NCBI RefSeq assembly: GCF_030419005.1
Contig: NZ_CP106951.1
Coordinates: forward strand, 3,596,001 to 3,660,000
DNA from: Eleftheria terrae
GTDB taxonomy: Bacteria > Pseudomonadota > Gammaproteobacteria > Burkholderiales > Burkholderiaceae_C
DNA length: 64,000 nt
Direction: 5' to 3'
Shown one piece after another: positions 51,149 through 63,237 of the stretch (its first letter is position 1; the number at the start of each line of letters is the position of its first letter). A model generated the notes under the pieces. The model saw only the letters and a program-made list of their open reading frames with translations, was not told where the DNA came from and searched no databases. Position numbers and translations under genes: made by a program.

Positions 51149-53035
51149 ATGAGCACCGAGCATCCCAGCCAGTTCGCCCTGCTGTCCCAACGCCGCTTCG
51201 CCCCCTTCTTCTGGACGCAGTTCCTCGGCGCCGGCAACGACAACCTCTTCAAGTTCGCCTTCACCGTGCTGGTGACCTACCAGCTACAGGTGGCGTGGCT
51301 GCCGGCCGACCTCGCCGGGCTGGCCATCGGCGCCTTGTTCATCCTGCCCTTCCTGCTGTTCTCGGCCACCAGCGGGCAGCTCGCCGACAAGCACGACAAG
51401 GCGCGCCTCATCCGCTTCGTCAAGTGGCTGGAGATCGCCATCATGGCGCTGGCCGGCTGGGGCTTCATCGCGCAACAGGTGGCGGTGCTGCTGGGCTGCG
51501 TGTTCCTGATGGGCCTGCACTCGACCCTGTTCGGGCCGGTGAAGTACGCTTACCTGCCGCAACACCTGGGCGAGCGCGAGCTGACGGGCGGCAACGGCCT
51601 GGTGGAGATGGGCACCTTCGTGGCCATCCTGCTTGGCAACGTGGCCGGCGGCCTGCTGATCGCGGTGCCGGGGACCGGCCCGCAGTATGTGGCGGCCACC
51701 TGCTTCGGGCTGGCGGTGCTGGGCCGCCTCACCGCGCAGCAGGTGCCCGCGTCGCCGGCCACCGATCCGGCGCTGCGCATCCAGTGGAACCCGTTCACCG
51801 AGACCTGGCGCAACCTCGCGCTGGCACGCCGCGAGGTGGCGGTGTTCCGCTCCATCCTCGGCATCTCGTGGATGTGGTTCTTCGGTGCGGTCTTCCTGTC
51901 GCAGTTCCCCTCCTTCGCCAAGGAGGTGCTGCATGGCAACGAGCAGGTGGCTTCGCTGCTGCTGGTGGTGTTCTCGGTGGGCATCGGCGCCGGCTCGCTG
52001 CTGTGCGAGACACTGTCGCGCCGGCATGTCGAGATCGGCCTGGTGCCGGTCGGCGCGCTGGGCATGAGCCTGTTCTCCATCGACCTGTACTTCGCCTCGC
52101 GCGGCCTGGCCGGCGGCAGCACGCACACGCTGGCGAGCTTCGTCGCGCAGCCGGGCCACTGGCGCGTGCTGGCCGACCTGTTGCTGCTGAGCCTGTGCGC
52201 CGGCCTGTACAGCGTGCCGATGTACGCCCTCATCCAGCTGCGTGCCCAGCCGAGCCACCGGGCCCGCATCATCGCGGCCAACAACATCCTGAATGCGCTG
52301 TTCATGATCGCCAGCGCGGTGATGGCTGGCGGGCTGCTGAAGGCGGGCTACACCATCCCGCAGGTGTTCCTGGTCACCGGCCTGCTCAACGCGGTGGTGA
52401 GCTTCTACATCTTCATGCTGGTGCCGGAATACCTGCTGCGCTTCGTCGCCTTCGTGCTGTCGCGCTGCATCTACCGCTTCCGGGTGAGCGGCGACGAGCA
52501 CATCCCGTCCCAGGGCGCGGCCATCGTGGCAGCCAACCATGTGAGCTTCGTCGATGCCATCCTGCTGATGGCGGCCAGCCCGCGGCCCATCGTCTTCATC
52601 ATGGATCACCGCATCTTCAGGATCCCGGTGCTGGGCTGGCTCTTCAAGCTGGCGCGTGCCATCCCGATCGCGCCGCAGAAGGAAGACCCGGCCACCTACG
52701 AGCGTGCCTTCGCCGAGGCCGAGCGCGTGCTGCGCGAAGGCGACCTGCTGGGCATCTTCCCGGAAGGCGCCATCACACGGGACGGTGAGCTCCAGGAGTT
52801 CAAGGGCGGCATCATGAAGATCCTGGCCGCGCAGCCTGCGCCGGTGGTGCCGGTCGCACTGCAGAACCTGTGGGGCTCCTATTTCTCCCGGGTGGAGCGC
52901 GGCCAGGCCATGGTGCGGCCGTTCCGGCGTGGCATGTTCAGCGCGGTCGGCGTGGTGGCCGGCGAGCCGATCGCCGCTGCCGAGATGAGCCCGGCGCTGC
53001 TGCGCGAGCGGGTGGCTGCACTGCTGGCGCGCTGA
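51149..53035 (+). CDS. MFS transporter fused to PlsC-type acyltransferase
   Basis: This 628-residue membrane protein has two parts. Residues 1-430 are a 12-segment MFS domain of the LplT type (FWTQFLGAGNDNLFKFAFTVLVTYQL, HSTLFGPVKYAYLPQHL). Residues 440-628 are a 1-acylglycerol-phosphate acyltransferase with NHVSFVDAILLMA (H-x4-D), FPEGAITRDG and VPVALQNLWGSYFS. LplT and Aas cooperate in enteric bacteria to flip and re-acylate lysophospholipids; here both are in one chain, but the acyl-ACP synthetase part of Aas is absent. The CYTH gene follows 8 bases later. Confidence 0.9.
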   Translation: MSTEHPSQFALLSQRRFAPFFWTQFLGAGNDNLFKFAFTVLVTYQLQVAWLPADLAGLAIGALFILPFLLFSATSGQLADKHDKARLIRFVKWLEIAIMALAGWGFIAQQVAVLLGCVFLMGLHSTLFGPVKYAYLPQHLGERELTGGNGLVEMGTFVAILLGNVAGGLLIAVPGTGPQYVAATCFGLAVLGRLTAQQVPASPATDPALRIQWNPFTETWRNLALARREVAVFRSILGISWMWFFGAVFLSQFPSFAKEVLHGNEQVASLLLVVFSVGIGAGSLLCETLSRRHVEIGLVPVGALGMSLFSIDLYFASRGLAGGSTHTLASFVAQPGHWRVLADLLLLSLCAGLYSVPMYALIQLRAQPSHRARIIAANNILNALFMIASAVMAGGLLKAGYTIPQVFLVTGLLNAVVSFYIFMLVPEYLLRFVAFVLSRCIYRFRVSGDEHIPSQGAAIVAANHVSFVDAILLMAASPRPIVFIMDHRIFRIPVLGWLFKLARAIPIAPQKEDPATYERAFAEAERVLREGDLLGIFPEGAITRDGELQEFKGGIMKILAAQPAPVVPVALQNLWGSYFSRVERGQAMVRPFRRGMFSAVGVVAGEPIAAAEMSPALLRERVAALLAR

Positions 53036-53043
53036 GGCCGGCG

Positions 53044-53553
53044 ATGGCGCGTAATGTCGAGATCAAGGCCCGGGTGGCCGACCTGGCGGCCCTGGAGCAG
53101 CGAGTGCGCCCGCTGGCCGACCAGGGGCCGGTGCAACTGCAGCAGGACGACACCTTCTTCCGCAACGAGGCCGGCCGCCTCAAGCTGCGCGAATTTGCCG
53201 ACGGCCAGGGCGAGCTGATCTTCTACCGCCGTGCCGACCAGGCCGGCCCCAAATGCTCGCACTACGAGATCACCCGCAGCGCCGAGCCGGCCCGCCTGCG
53301 CGAGGTGCTCGCGCAGGCGCTCGGCGTGACGGGACGGGTGCGCAAGCGCCGCACGCTCTACCTGATCGGCCGCACCCGGGTGCACCTGGACGAGGTGGAG
53401 GGCCTGGGCAGCTTCCTGGAGCTGGAGGTGGTGCTGGCCGACGGCGAGGCCGAGGCCGACGGCGAAGCCTGTGCCCGCGACCTGCTCGCGGCGCTCGGCA
53501 TCCCGCCCGCCGCGCTGCTCGCCGGCGCTTATGTCGACCTGCTCGCGGCCTGA
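53044..53553 (+). CDS. CYTH domain protein (class IV adenylate cyclase-like)
   Basis: This 169-residue protein begins with the CYTH-type motif NVEIKARV (E-x-E-x-K variant; here VEIK). It has basic and acidic strands around the tunnel: TFFRNEAGRLKLREF, ELIFYRRADQAGPKCSHYEI, VRKRRTLYLIGRTRVHLDEVEGLGSFLELEVVL. CYTH enzymes act on triphosphates (cyclase, triphosphatase). The two-cysteine-free small form with KCSHYEI resembles class IV cyclase-like proteins such as YqaB/CyaB; activity is not proven. It is tightly spaced after the MFS/acyltransferase gene. Confidence 0.87.
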   Translation: MARNVEIKARVADLAALEQRVRPLADQGPVQLQQDDTFFRNEAGRLKLREFADGQGELIFYRRADQAGPKCSHYEITRSAEPARLREVLAQALGVTGRVRKRRTLYLIGRTRVHLDEVEGLGSFLELEVVLADGEAEADGEACARDLLAALGIPPAALLAGAYVDLLAA

Positions 53554-53670
53554 AGTACTTGCCTCAGCTGTGTACCGCTTGGGACACCACTGATACGAAT
53601 TGACAAGTTCATCCCCATCAAGCTGCGGCATCCTTGCGCCCATTTGACACGCTTGTCCCAGGGGATACCG

Positions 53671-54345
53671 ATGCCGTTGCAGTTGTCCCGCGCCGCGCTC
53701 GCGCGCATTGCGCCGTTTGCCTTGTTCATGGCCTTGCTGGTGGCGCGCGGTGCCGTGCCGGAGGGCGGGGCGATCGACGGCCGCTGGATCTATGGCGTCG
53801 GCGTGGCCGCGGTCGGCGGGCTGCTGCTGTATTTCCGCCGCGAATACACCGAGCTGGCGCGCGGCAGCTGGCCCGGCCTGAAGGAATGGCTGCTCGCCAT
53901 CGCCGTCGGCCTGGCGGTGTTCGGGCTGTGGATCCACATGGACCTGCCGTGGATGGTGGTGGGCGAGCCGACCGCCTCCTTCATCCCGGTGGATGCCGAG
54001 GGCCGGCTGGACTGGCCGCTGATCACGGTACGCTGGATCGGCGCGGCGCTGCTGGTGCCGGTGATGGAGGAGCTGTTCTGGCGCGCCTTCCTGATGCGCT
54101 GGGTCGAACAGCCGCAGTTCGAGGGCGTGGACCCGCGGCGCGTCGGGCTGAAGGCCATCGCGCTGTCCACCGGCGTGTTCGCGCTGGCCCACACGCTGTG
54201 GCTGGCCGCCATCGTCGCCGGCCTGGCCTATGCCTGGCTGTACCGCCACACCGGCAAGCTGTGGGTGCCGGTGATCTCGCATGCCGTCACCAACGGCGTG
54301 CTCGGCGTGTGGGTGGTGCGCACCGGCCAGTGGGCCTTCTGGTGA
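53671..54345 (+). CDS. CAAX prenyl protease-related membrane protein (CPBP), PEP-CTERM-associated type
   Basis: This 224-residue polytopic protein is of the CPBP/Abi protease family. The catalytic pattern is present: VPVMEELFWRAFLMRWV (E-E-x3-R), FALAHTLW (F-x3-H) and VISHAVTNGVLG (H-x3-N). The small size and VMEELFWRAFLMRW form resemble the subgroup that co-occurs with exosortase/PEP-CTERM systems, which fits the PEP-CTERM protein at 39653. AGGGGA precedes the ATG at 53671; the GTG/ATG nine codons earlier is less likely. Its substrates are unknown. Confidence 0.82.
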   Translation: MPLQLSRAALARIAPFALFMALLVARGAVPEGGAIDGRWIYGVGVAAVGGLLLYFRREYTELARGSWPGLKEWLLAIAVGLAVFGLWIHMDLPWMVVGEPTASFIPVDAEGRLDWPLITVRWIGAALLVPVMEELFWRAFLMRWVEQPQFEGVDPRRVGLKAIALSTGVFALAHTLWLAAIVAGLAYAWLYRHTGKLWVPVISHAVTNGVLGVWVVRTGQWAFW

Positions 54346-54367
54346 GCCGCCGTTCGGCGGCCGTCGC

Positions 54368-55147
54368 TCAGAAGGTCTTGCTGACGGTCAGCGCCAGCGC
54401 TGTCTTGCCCAGGCGCTTGGTGTAGACGGTGCCCTGCGGGTCGGCGTCGAAGTCGGCGCCGGTCCAGTAGGCGTCGCGGTCCCAGGCGCGCGTCACCGCG
54501 CCGCCGACCGACCAGCCCTGCGGCAGCGCCTTGCTCACGCCCAGCTTCACGTCGTGCCAGTTGGCTTCGCGATGGTGGCTCACCCGGCCCATGCCCGCAT
54601 GCAGCTGCAGGGTGTAGCCATCGCCAAACTGCGGGTTGAAGGACAGGTCGACATAGCCCGAGCCGCGCGCATCGTCGAAGGTGCCGAACCAGCGCTGGGT
54701 GAGGGTGCGGTAGTAGGTGGCCGACAGGCTGCCGTGGTTCAGGCCCAGCTTGAGCTCGGCATAGTCGTAGCGCTTGCCGTCCACCAGCGGGGAGGAGCTG
54801 CCGGGATAGGCGTAGTACGCCAGGCCGGCGGTGTAGCCGAGCGCCCCCACGGTGCCGTTGTAGCCGCCGTAGAGGTCCCACTCCAGGTGGCCGTCGCGGA
54901 ATTCCCTGTCGCTCAGCGTCGAGAGCCAGGTGCCCAGGTAGATGCCGCTGGCATGCACGTAGTCCACGCCGCCCTGCAGCGCCGGACGCGACCAGCTCTG
55001 CGTGAAGCCGCGCGAGACGTAGTTGGTGGTGAAGGCGAGGTTGGCGCTGAACGGCGAGGCCGGTGCGGCCTCCTGGGCGACAGCGCCCGCGGTGGCGATG
55101 CAGCCCAGCAGGGCCAGGCCAAGGCGGGAGGTGAAGGGGCGGTTCAT
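54368..55147 (-). CDS. TorF family putative porin
   Basis: This 259-residue outer-membrane protein has a signal peptide (LGLALLGCIATAGAVAQ) and the TorF-family opening FSANLAFTTNYVSRGFTQSWSRPALQGGVDYVHASGIYLGTWLS. Alternating beta strands (YDYAELKLGLNHGSLSATYYRTL) lead to the terminal strand TALALTVSKTF with C-terminal Phe, the barrel-assembly signal. The family is annotated as putative porins; substrate unknown. It is convergent with the CAAX-protease gene and precedes, on the same strand, the chemoreceptor gene 125 bases away. Confidence 0.88.
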   Translation of the reverse strand: MNRPFTSRLGLALLGCIATAGAVAQEAAPASPFSANLAFTTNYVSRGFTQSWSRPALQGGVDYVHASGIYLGTWLSTLSDREFRDGHLEWDLYGGYNGTVGALGYTAGLAYYAYPGSSSPLVDGKRYDYAELKLGLNHGSLSATYYRTLTQRWFGTFDDARGSGYVDLSFNPQFGDGYTLQLHAGMGRVSHHREANWHDVKLGVSKALPQGWSVGGAVTRAWDRDAYWTGADFDADPQGTVYTKRLGKTALALTVSKTF

Positions 55148-55272
55148 GGCAGTGGTTCCTGCGGAAGCAAAGAGGGCGAAGAGGGGCGAGCGCTGGCGCC
55201 GGGGGCGAACGCTCGCTGCAAGGGACGAGGCCGTCGGGACGGGGGGGCGAGCGTCGGGCGCCGGGCTGGCGC

Positions 55273-57261
55273 TCAGAGGAAGCCGCCCACCGTCGCCGTG
55301 AGGCGCTGGGCCTGCTGCCGAAGGGCGTCCGCGGCGGCGGCCGCTTCCTCCACCAGCGCGGCGTTCTGCTGCGTCATGCGGTCGATGTCGGCCACCGAGC
55401 TGTCGACCTGCGCGATGCCGGCCGACTGCTCCTGGCCCGACAGGCTGATGTCGCGGATCAAGGTGCTGACGTTGTTCACCGCCTGCACCAGCTCGGCCAC
55501 CGAGCTGCCGGTGTCCCGGATCAGCTGGCTGCCTTCGCCGACGCGCTGCACCGAGTCGTCGATCAGGTGCTTGATGTCCTTGGCGGCGGTGGCCGAACGC
55601 TGTGCCAGCGTCCGCACCTCCGAGGCCACCACCGCGAAGCCGCGGCCCTGCTCGCCGGCCCGGGCCGCTTCGACGGCGGCGTTGAGCGCGAGGATGTTGG
55701 TCTGGAAGGCGATGGAGTCGATCACCGCGGTGATGTCGGCAATGCGCCGGCTGGCCGCGCTGAGGCCTTCCATGCTGGCCACTGCCTGGCCCATCACCTG
55801 CTCGCTGCGCTGCGCGCAGACGGCGGCGCCGGAGGTCAGCCGGGTGGCCTCGTTGGCGGTGTCGGCATTGGCCCGCACGGCGGCGGTGAGCTCATCCATC
55901 GACGAAGCCACGCTCTGCAGGTTGGCAGCCTGTTCTTCGGTGCGGTGCGACAGGTCGGCGTTGCCGGAGGCAATCTCGCGTGCCGCCAGCTCCACGCCGC
56001 CGGCGGCGTCGTGCACCTCGCCGAAGGCAACGCGCAGCTTGGCCACGAAGGCATTGAAGGCGCGCGAGATGCGGGCCAGCTCGTCATGCCCGCGCACCGG
56101 CAGCTCCACGCGCAGGTTGCTGTTGCCGCTGGCCAGGTCTTCCACTGCAGCGGTGAGGCGCGACAGCGGCCTCAGCATGCGGGCGATCAGGCCGACCAGC
56201 AGCACACCGGTGATCAAGGCGCACACCGCGGCAATGGCGGCAGTGGTGGCCAGCAGGGCGCGTGCGCCGGCCCGGGCGGTGGCCAGCGGGTAGGACACCT
56301 GCAGGCTCCAGGCCGGCACATCGGCCGAGGCGCGCACCGGCACCAGCACGTGGACCCAACCGGTGCTGTCGATCCATTCATGGTCGCGGCCCTGTTGTAC
56401 CGCCTGCATCGCGTCGGCCGGCATGTCCTCGGCCTTCTTGCCGATTCGTGGCAGGTCGGTGTGGCTGACGTACAGGCCGCCGTTGGAGACCAGGCTGATG
56501 CGGCCGTCCGGCACCGACGGCATCTTGCCGAGGCGCTCGGACAGGCCCTTGAGCAGGTAGTCGGCCCCCACCACGCCCACGAACTTCCCGTTGACCAGGA
56601 TGGGCGTCACCAGCGAGGTGAGCAATTCGTCCTTGCCGCCGACCTTGTAGAGATAGGGCTCGATCAGCGCGTTCTTCTTGGTGCGGCGGGGAATGTCGTA
56701 CCAGTCGTTGATGCCGGCGGTCTCGGTGTCGCCGCCCGGCTCGGCCGCGATGGTGCCGGAGCCGCGCGTCCAGTAGGCGATATAGCGGCCGGTGGCGTCG
56801 TGGGCCGGTGCATTGGCGTATTCGGCGTCGCGGCCGTCGAGCGCATTGGGCTCCCAGGTGGAGTAGGTGCCGAGCCAGCTCGGCTTGGCCTCCAGCGTGG
56901 CGCGCGACATGTTGTCGATCTGTTCGCGGCTCAGCGCAGGGCCGTGCTCCTTCGCGTCCTTCTGGGCCTGGGCGAGGGCCTCGATCACCGTGTAGGTGGT
57001 GTTCAGTTCACCCTCCACCTGCTGGGCCACGCTGCGCGCCGCGCGGCGCGCCAGCTCGGCGGCGTCGCGCTCGGCCATGTCGCTGGCACGCACGCCGATG
57101 ACCGCGCAGGTGATGACGAGGCTGGCCACCGCGCAGGCGCTGGCCGCCGCGCTCAGGCGGGTCTTGATGGACCAGCGGTTCCACGGCAGGAAGCTGGTAC
57201 GGGGAGCGCGTGCTGCCGGCGCGGTGATCACAGCGGCGGGCAGGGTCTGGCGGGCATGCAT
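55273..57261 (-). CDS. Methyl-accepting chemotaxis protein
   Basis: This 662-residue chemoreceptor has a first TM ([21 protein letters not shown]), a periplasmic dCache domain (about 60-330; [19 protein letters not shown] is the typical ligand-pocket segment) and a second TM ([24 protein letters not shown]). HAMP follows, then the signalling domain with the conserved hairpin tip [43 protein letters not shown]. The C terminus lacks an NWETF CheR-binding tail. The start at 57261 precedes the first TM; a longer frame runs upstream into the divergent promoter. It has no adjacent che genes. It is divergent from rlmJ. Confidence 0.93.
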   Translation of the reverse strand: MHARQTLPAAVITAPAARAPRTSFLPWNRWSIKTRLSAAASACAVASLVITCAVIGVRASDMAERDAAELARRAARSVAQQVEGELNTTYTVIEALAQAQKDAKEHGPALSREQIDNMSRATLEAKPSWLGTYSTWEPNALDGRDAEYANAPAHDATGRYIAYWTRGSGTIAAEPGGDTETAGINDWYDIPRRTKKNALIEPYLYKVGGKDELLTSLVTPILVNGKFVGVVGADYLLKGLSERLGKMPSVPDGRISLVSNGGLYVSHTDLPRIGKKAEDMPADAMQAVQQGRDHEWIDSTGWVHVLVPVRASADVPAWSLQVSYPLATARAGARALLATTAAIAAVCALITGVLLVGLIARMLRPLSRLTAAVEDLASGNSNLRVELPVRGHDELARISRAFNAFVAKLRVAFGEVHDAAGGVELAAREIASGNADLSHRTEEQAANLQSVASSMDELTAAVRANADTANEATRLTSGAAVCAQRSEQVMGQAVASMEGLSAASRRIADITAVIDSIAFQTNILALNAAVEAARAGEQGRGFAVVASEVRTLAQRSATAAKDIKHLIDDSVQRVGEGSQLIRDTGSSVAELVQAVNNVSTLIRDISLSGQEQSAGIAQVDSSVADIDRMTQQNAALVEEAAAAADALRQQAQRLTATVGGFL

Positions 57262-57433
57262 GGCAGGGCAGGCGTTCTGGGATGACGTACTCCGTTTTCG
57301 GCCGGCTGGCGCCGGCGCTTGAGGTACTACGTCACGCCAGGGGGCGCTTGCCGCGGGAAAACCGGCACGGCCGGCGAGTGGCGCTACAGTCCGGTCTTGG
57401 TGCGGCGCCGCCGCACGCTGAACTTTGCTGAAC

Positions 57434-58276
57434 ATGCTCGCCTACCGACATGCCTTCCACGCGGGCAACCATGCCGACGTCCTCAAGCACCTGGTGATGG
57501 TGCAGGTCCTGCGCTACCTGGGCGAAAAGGACAAGCCTTACTGGCTGATCGACACCCATGCCGGCGCCGGCGCCTACAAGCTGCAAAGCCGCCATGCGCA
57601 GCAGAACGCCGAGTACGAGAACGGCATCGCCCGGCTGTGGGAGCGCGACGACCTGCCGCCGGTGGTGGCCGACTACGTCGAGCTGGTGCGCCAGCACAAT
57701 GCCAGCGGCACGCTCAAGCACTATCCCGGCTCGCCGGCGCTGGCGCTGCAGCTGCTGCGGCCGCAGGACCGGCTGCGCCTGTGGGAGCTGCACCCCACCG
57801 ACATCAAGCTACTGGCCCAGCACTTCGGCCGCCAGCCGCACACCGAGGTGCACCACGGCGACGGCTTCGGCGGCCTGAAGTCGCAACTGCCGCCGCCCTC
57901 CCGCCGAGGCGCGGTGCTGATGGACCCGCCCTACGAGATGAAGGCGGACTACGGCCTGGTGGTGAACACGGTGCGCGACGCGCTCAAGCGCTTTGCCGAG
58001 TGCGTGCTGATGGTGTGGTACCCGCACCTGCCGCGGCTGGACTCGCAGCAACTGCCGCAACGGCTGAAGTCCATCGCGCCCAAGGGCTGGCTGCATGTGC
58101 GCATGACGGTGCAGCAACCGGACGAACGCGGCTTCGGCCTGCTGGGCAGCGGCATGTTCGTGATCAACCCGCCCTGGGTGCTGCACGACCAGCTGCGCGA
58201 CGTGCTGCCCTGGCTGACCGAGGCGCTGGCCCAGTACGACGGCGCCAACTTCCTGCTGGAGCACCTGCCCGCCTGA
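57434..58276 (+). CDS. rlmJ: 23S rRNA (adenine-2030-N6) methyltransferase
   Basis: This 280-residue RlmJ methylates A2030 of 23S rRNA. The N terminus [29 protein letters not shown] matches the family start, and the catalytic motif IV is [14 protein letters not shown] (DPPY). The SAM-binding region includes [11 protein letters not shown] and the later [17 protein letters not shown] is family-typical. The ATG at 57434 is used; a TTG three codons earlier is also in frame. It is divergent from the chemoreceptor gene and convergent with tgt. Confidence 0.95.
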   Translation: MLAYRHAFHAGNHADVLKHLVMVQVLRYLGEKDKPYWLIDTHAGAGAYKLQSRHAQQNAEYENGIARLWERDDLPPVVADYVELVRQHNASGTLKHYPGSPALALQLLRPQDRLRLWELHPTDIKLLAQHFGRQPHTEVHHGDGFGGLKSQLPPPSRRGAVLMDPPYEMKADYGLVVNTVRDALKRFAECVLMVWYPHLPRLDSQQLPQRLKSIAPKGWLHVRMTVQQPDERGFGLLGSGMFVINPPWVLHDQLRDVLPWLTEALAQYDGANFLLEHLPA

Positions 58277-58379
58277 GCGGCCCTGGCCGGGCGGGCCCGC
58301 CTGTTTCCCAAGCCGCGCGTGCGGTCCTCGGCGGCTTTCGGGCCGGGGCGATCGGCCCTGCCCGGTCCTTGGCGGCGCT

Positions 58380-59872
<1,493 letters not shown>

Positions 59873-59943
59873 TCGCGCAACGGCCTTCGGCCTGCGTGCG
59901 GCGGCACCGTGACATGCGGTGGGCCGGCGTTGCCCAGCCGCCC

Positions 59944-60981
59944 TCAGCCCGTACGCTCCAGCAGCATCGCATCGCCATAGCTGAAGAACCGGTAGTGCCC
60001 GGCAATGGCATGCCGGTAGAGCGACATCACCCGCTCGTAGCCGGCGAAGGCGCTCACCAGCATCATCAGCGTGCTCTTGGGCAGGTGGAAGTTGGTGAGC
60101 AGCCGGTCCACCACCCGGAACTCGAAGCCGGGGGTGATGAAGATGTCGGTCTCGCGGGCGCCCGCCGCCAGGCTGCCGCCCAGCGCGGCCGACTCCAGCG
60201 CCCGCAGCGTGGTGGTGCCGACCGCGACCACCCGCGCGCCGTCGCGGCGCACCTGCTCGATGGCGGCCACCGTGGCGGCCGGCACCTCGAACCACTCGCT
60301 GTGCATCTTGTGCTCGGCCAGGTTCTCGGTGCGCACCGGCTGGAAGGTGCCGGCGCCGACATGCAGCGTCACGCTCGCGGTGCCCACGCCGCGCTCGCGC
60401 AGTGCCTGGAGCACGCCTGCATCGAAATGCAGCGCCGCGGTGGGGGCGGCGACCGCGCCGGGCTTGTCGGCGAACACGGTCTGGTAGCGTCGCTCGTCCT
60501 CGGCCGAATCGGAGTGGGTGATGTAGGGCGGCAAGGGCACATGGCCATGGGCCGCCAGCAGGGCCAGCGGATCGCCTGGCAGGCGCAGGTGGAACAGGCC
60601 ACCGTCCGGGCCGCCGCGGCCCAGCACCTCGGCATCGAAGGCGTCGGCAAAGCGCACGGTGCTGCCTGGCTTGGGCGACTTGCTGGCGCGCAGGTGGGCC
60701 AGCACCTCGTGGCCGGGCAGCACCCGCTCCACCAACGCCTCGACGCTGCCGCCGCTGGCCTTGCGGCCGAGCAGCCGGGCCTTGATGACGCGGGTGTCGT
60801 TGAAGACCAGCAGGTCGCCGGGCTGCAGCAGCCCGGGCAGGTCGCGGAACACGCGGTCGGCGGGCGGTTCCTGGCGGCCGTCCAGCAGGCGCGAGGCGCT
60901 GCGTTCGGCGGCAGGATGCTGGGCGATCAGTTCGGGCGGCAGAGCGAAGTCGAAGTCGCTCAGGGTGAAAGCGCGAGACAT
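59944..60981 (-). CDS. queA: S-adenosylmethionine:tRNA ribosyltransferase-isomerase
   Basis: This 345-residue QueA transfers and rearranges the ribosyl group of SAM onto preQ1-tRNA to give epoxyqueuosine. Family motifs are [71 protein letters not shown] and [20 protein letters not shown]. The start at 60981 ([12 protein letters not shown]) matches family starts; the extra residues to 61023 do not. Divergent recG starts 60 bases away. Confidence 0.97.
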   Translation of the reverse strand: MSRAFTLSDFDFALPPELIAQHPAAERSASRLLDGRQEPPADRVFRDLPGLLQPGDLLVFNDTRVIKARLLGRKASGGSVEALVERVLPGHEVLAHLRASKSPKPGSTVRFADAFDAEVLGRGGPDGGLFHLRLPGDPLALLAAHGHVPLPPYITHSDSAEDERRYQTVFADKPGAVAAPTAALHFDAGVLQALRERGVGTASVTLHVGAGTFQPVRTENLAEHKMHSEWFEVPAATVAAIEQVRRDGARVVAVGTTTLRALESAALGGSLAAGARETDIFITPGFEFRVVDRLLTNFHLPKSTLMMLVSAFAGYERVMSLYRHAIAGHYRFFSYGDAMLLERTG

Positions 60982-61040
60982 GGAGAAACGAGGGCCGGAC
61001 AGACCCGTGCCGGTTGAAAGCAAGGGCAGAATTGTCCCCC

Positions 61041-63146
61041 ATGCCGACGGCCGCCGCTTCCCCCGCCTCCGCCCCCCCCTCCGCCCCCGCCAGGCGCGAG
61101 AAGTCCATGCCGCAGAAGGCGATGGAGAAGATGGGCCTGGAGCGCGACATCGACCTCGCGCTGCACCTGCCGCTGCGCTACGAGGACGAGACCCGCCTGA
61201 CCCCGCTGCGCGAGGCCCGCCACGGGCAGACGGTGCAGGTGGAGGGGGTGGTGGTCGACAGCCAGATCAGCCTGCGCCCGCGCCGCCAGCTGGTGGTGGT
61301 GCTGGACGATGGCACCGACACGGTCAACCTGCGCTTCTTCAGCTTCTATCCCTCGCACCAGAAGACGCTGGCTGCCGGCCAGCGCGTGCGCGTGCGCGGC
61401 GAGCTGCGCGGCGGCTTCCTGGGCCGTGAGATGGTGCACCCCACCTTCAAGGCGGTGACCGAGGACACGCCGCTGGCGGCATCGCTGACGCCGGTCTACC
61501 CCGCCTCGGCCAACCTGCCGCAGGCCTACCTGCGCAAGGCGGTGGCCTCGGGCCTGGCCCGCGCGCGGCTCGACGAGATCCTGCCTGCCGAGCTGCTGCC
61601 TGACGGCCTGCCCTCGCTGCAGCAGGCGCTGCACTTCCTGCACCACCCGCCGCCGTCCACCTCGGTGCTGACGCTGGAAGATCGCAGCCATCCGGCCTGG
61701 CAGCGGCTGAAGTTCGAGGAACTGCTGGCCCAGCAGCTGTCGCAGCTGCAGGCCCAGCGCGAGCGCGCGCTGCTGCGGGCGCCGGCGCTGCCGCTGGCGC
61801 AGGGCGGGCTGCACGAGCAGCTGCTGGCGGCCCTGCCGTTTCGCCTCACCGACGCGCAGCGCCGCGTGGTGGAGGAGATCGCGCTCGACCTGCAGCGGCC
61901 GCAGCCCATGCACCGCCTGCTGCAGGGCGACGTCGGCTCGGGCAAGACGGTGGTCGCCGCCATGGCGGCGGCGGTCGCCATGGGCGCGGGCTGGCAGTGC
62001 GCGCTGATGGCGCCCACCGAGATCCTGGCCGAGCAGCACTTTCGCAAGCTGGTGGGCTGGCTGCAGCCGCTGGGCATCGAGGTGGCCTGGCTCACCGGCA
62101 GCCAGAAGGGCAAGGCACGCAAGGAGATGCTGGCCCGCGTGGCCAGCGGCGAGGCGCAGCTGGTGGTGGGCACCCATGCGGTGATCCAGGAGCAGGTGGA
62201 GTTCCACCGGCTCGCGCTGGCCGTCATCGACGAGCAGCACCGCTTCGGCGTGGCGCAGCGGTTGGCGCTGCGCAGCAAGATGCAGGCGGAGGCACGGCGC
62301 ATCGAGGACGAGGGCGGGCCGCTGGAGCCACACCTGCTGATGATGAGCGCCACGCCCATCCCGCGCACGCTGGCCATGACCTACTACGCCGACCTGGAGG
62401 TCTCCACCATCGACGAGCTGCCGCCCGGGCGCACGCCCATCGTCACCAAGGTGTTCTCGGACGCCAAGCGCGAGGCGGTGGTCGAGCGCATCCGCGACGA
62501 AGTCGCCCAGGGCCGGCAGGTCTACTGGGTCTGCCCGCTGATCGAGGAGTCGGAGAAGCTCGACCTGCAGAACGCCACCGCCACCCACGAGCAGCTCAGC
62601 GAGGCGCTGGCCGGCCACATGGTGGGCCTGCTGCATGGACGCATGCCGGCGGCCGAGAAGGCGGCGGTGATGTCGCTTTTCTCGGGCGGGCAGATGGCGG
62701 TGCTGGTCGCAACCACCGTCATCGAGGTGGGCGTGGACGTGCCCAACGCCAGCCTGATGGTGATCGAGCATGCCGAGCGCTTCGGCCTGAGCCAGCTGCA
62801 CCAGCTGCGCGGACGGGTCGGGCGCGGCGCGGTGGCCAGCGTCTGCGTGCTGCTCTACACCTCGCCGCTGTCGGACACCGGCAAGTCGCGGCTGAAGGCC
62901 ATGGCCGAGACCAACGACGGCTTCGAGATCGCCCGGCGCGACCTCGAGATCCGCGGCCCCGGCGAATTCATGGGCGCCCGCCAGTCGGGCGCACCGCTGC
63001 TGCGCTTCGCCAACCTCGAGGAAGACATCGCGCTGGTCCGCCAGGCGCGGCACGCCGCCGGGCTGATGCTGGACCGCCATCCCGAGGCCGCGGCTGCGCA
63101 TGTGGCCCGCTGGCTGGGCGGGAAGGCGGAATACCTCAAGGCCTGA
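61041..63146 (+). CDS. recG: ATP-dependent DNA helicase RecG
   Basis: This 701-residue helicase reverses stalled replication forks and moves Holliday junctions. Order: wedge/OB region ([12 protein letters not shown] to LRFFSFYP), helicase motif [18 protein letters not shown], Ia [26 protein letters not shown] (DEQH box), [18 protein letters not shown], motifs [43 protein letters not shown], and the RecG-specific C-terminal [20 protein letters not shown]. All are intact. It starts at ATG 61041, after Pro-Ala-rich residues. Confidence 0.97.
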   Translation: MPTAAASPASAPPSAPARREKSMPQKAMEKMGLERDIDLALHLPLRYEDETRLTPLREARHGQTVQVEGVVVDSQISLRPRRQLVVVLDDGTDTVNLRFFSFYPSHQKTLAAGQRVRVRGELRGGFLGREMVHPTFKAVTEDTPLAASLTPVYPASANLPQAYLRKAVASGLARARLDEILPAELLPDGLPSLQQALHFLHHPPPSTSVLTLEDRSHPAWQRLKFEELLAQQLSQLQAQRERALLRAPALPLAQGGLHEQLLAALPFRLTDAQRRVVEEIALDLQRPQPMHRLLQGDVGSGKTVVAAMAAAVAMGAGWQCALMAPTEILAEQHFRKLVGWLQPLGIEVAWLTGSQKGKARKEMLARVASGEAQLVVGTHAVIQEQVEFHRLALAVIDEQHRFGVAQRLALRSKMQAEARRIEDEGGPLEPHLLMMSATPIPRTLAMTYYADLEVSTIDELPPGRTPIVTKVFSDAKREAVVERIRDEVAQGRQVYWVCPLIEESEKLDLQNATATHEQLSEALAGHMVGLLHGRMPAAEKAAVMSLFSGGQMAVLVATTVIEVGVDVPNASLMVIEHAERFGLSQLHQLRGRVGRGAVASVCVLLYTSPLSDTGKSRLKAMAETNDGFEIARRDLEIRGPGEFMGARQSGAPLLRFANLEEDIALVRQARHAAGLMLDRHPEAAAAHVARWLGGKAEYLKA

Positions 63147-63237
63147 AGCAGGCCGCGGCGCTAGCGGGCCGGGGCGCCGGCCAGCGGCGTCGTGCCACGG
63201 GCGGCGGCAGGCCGGGTGCGACGCCCCGGCGAGGGCG

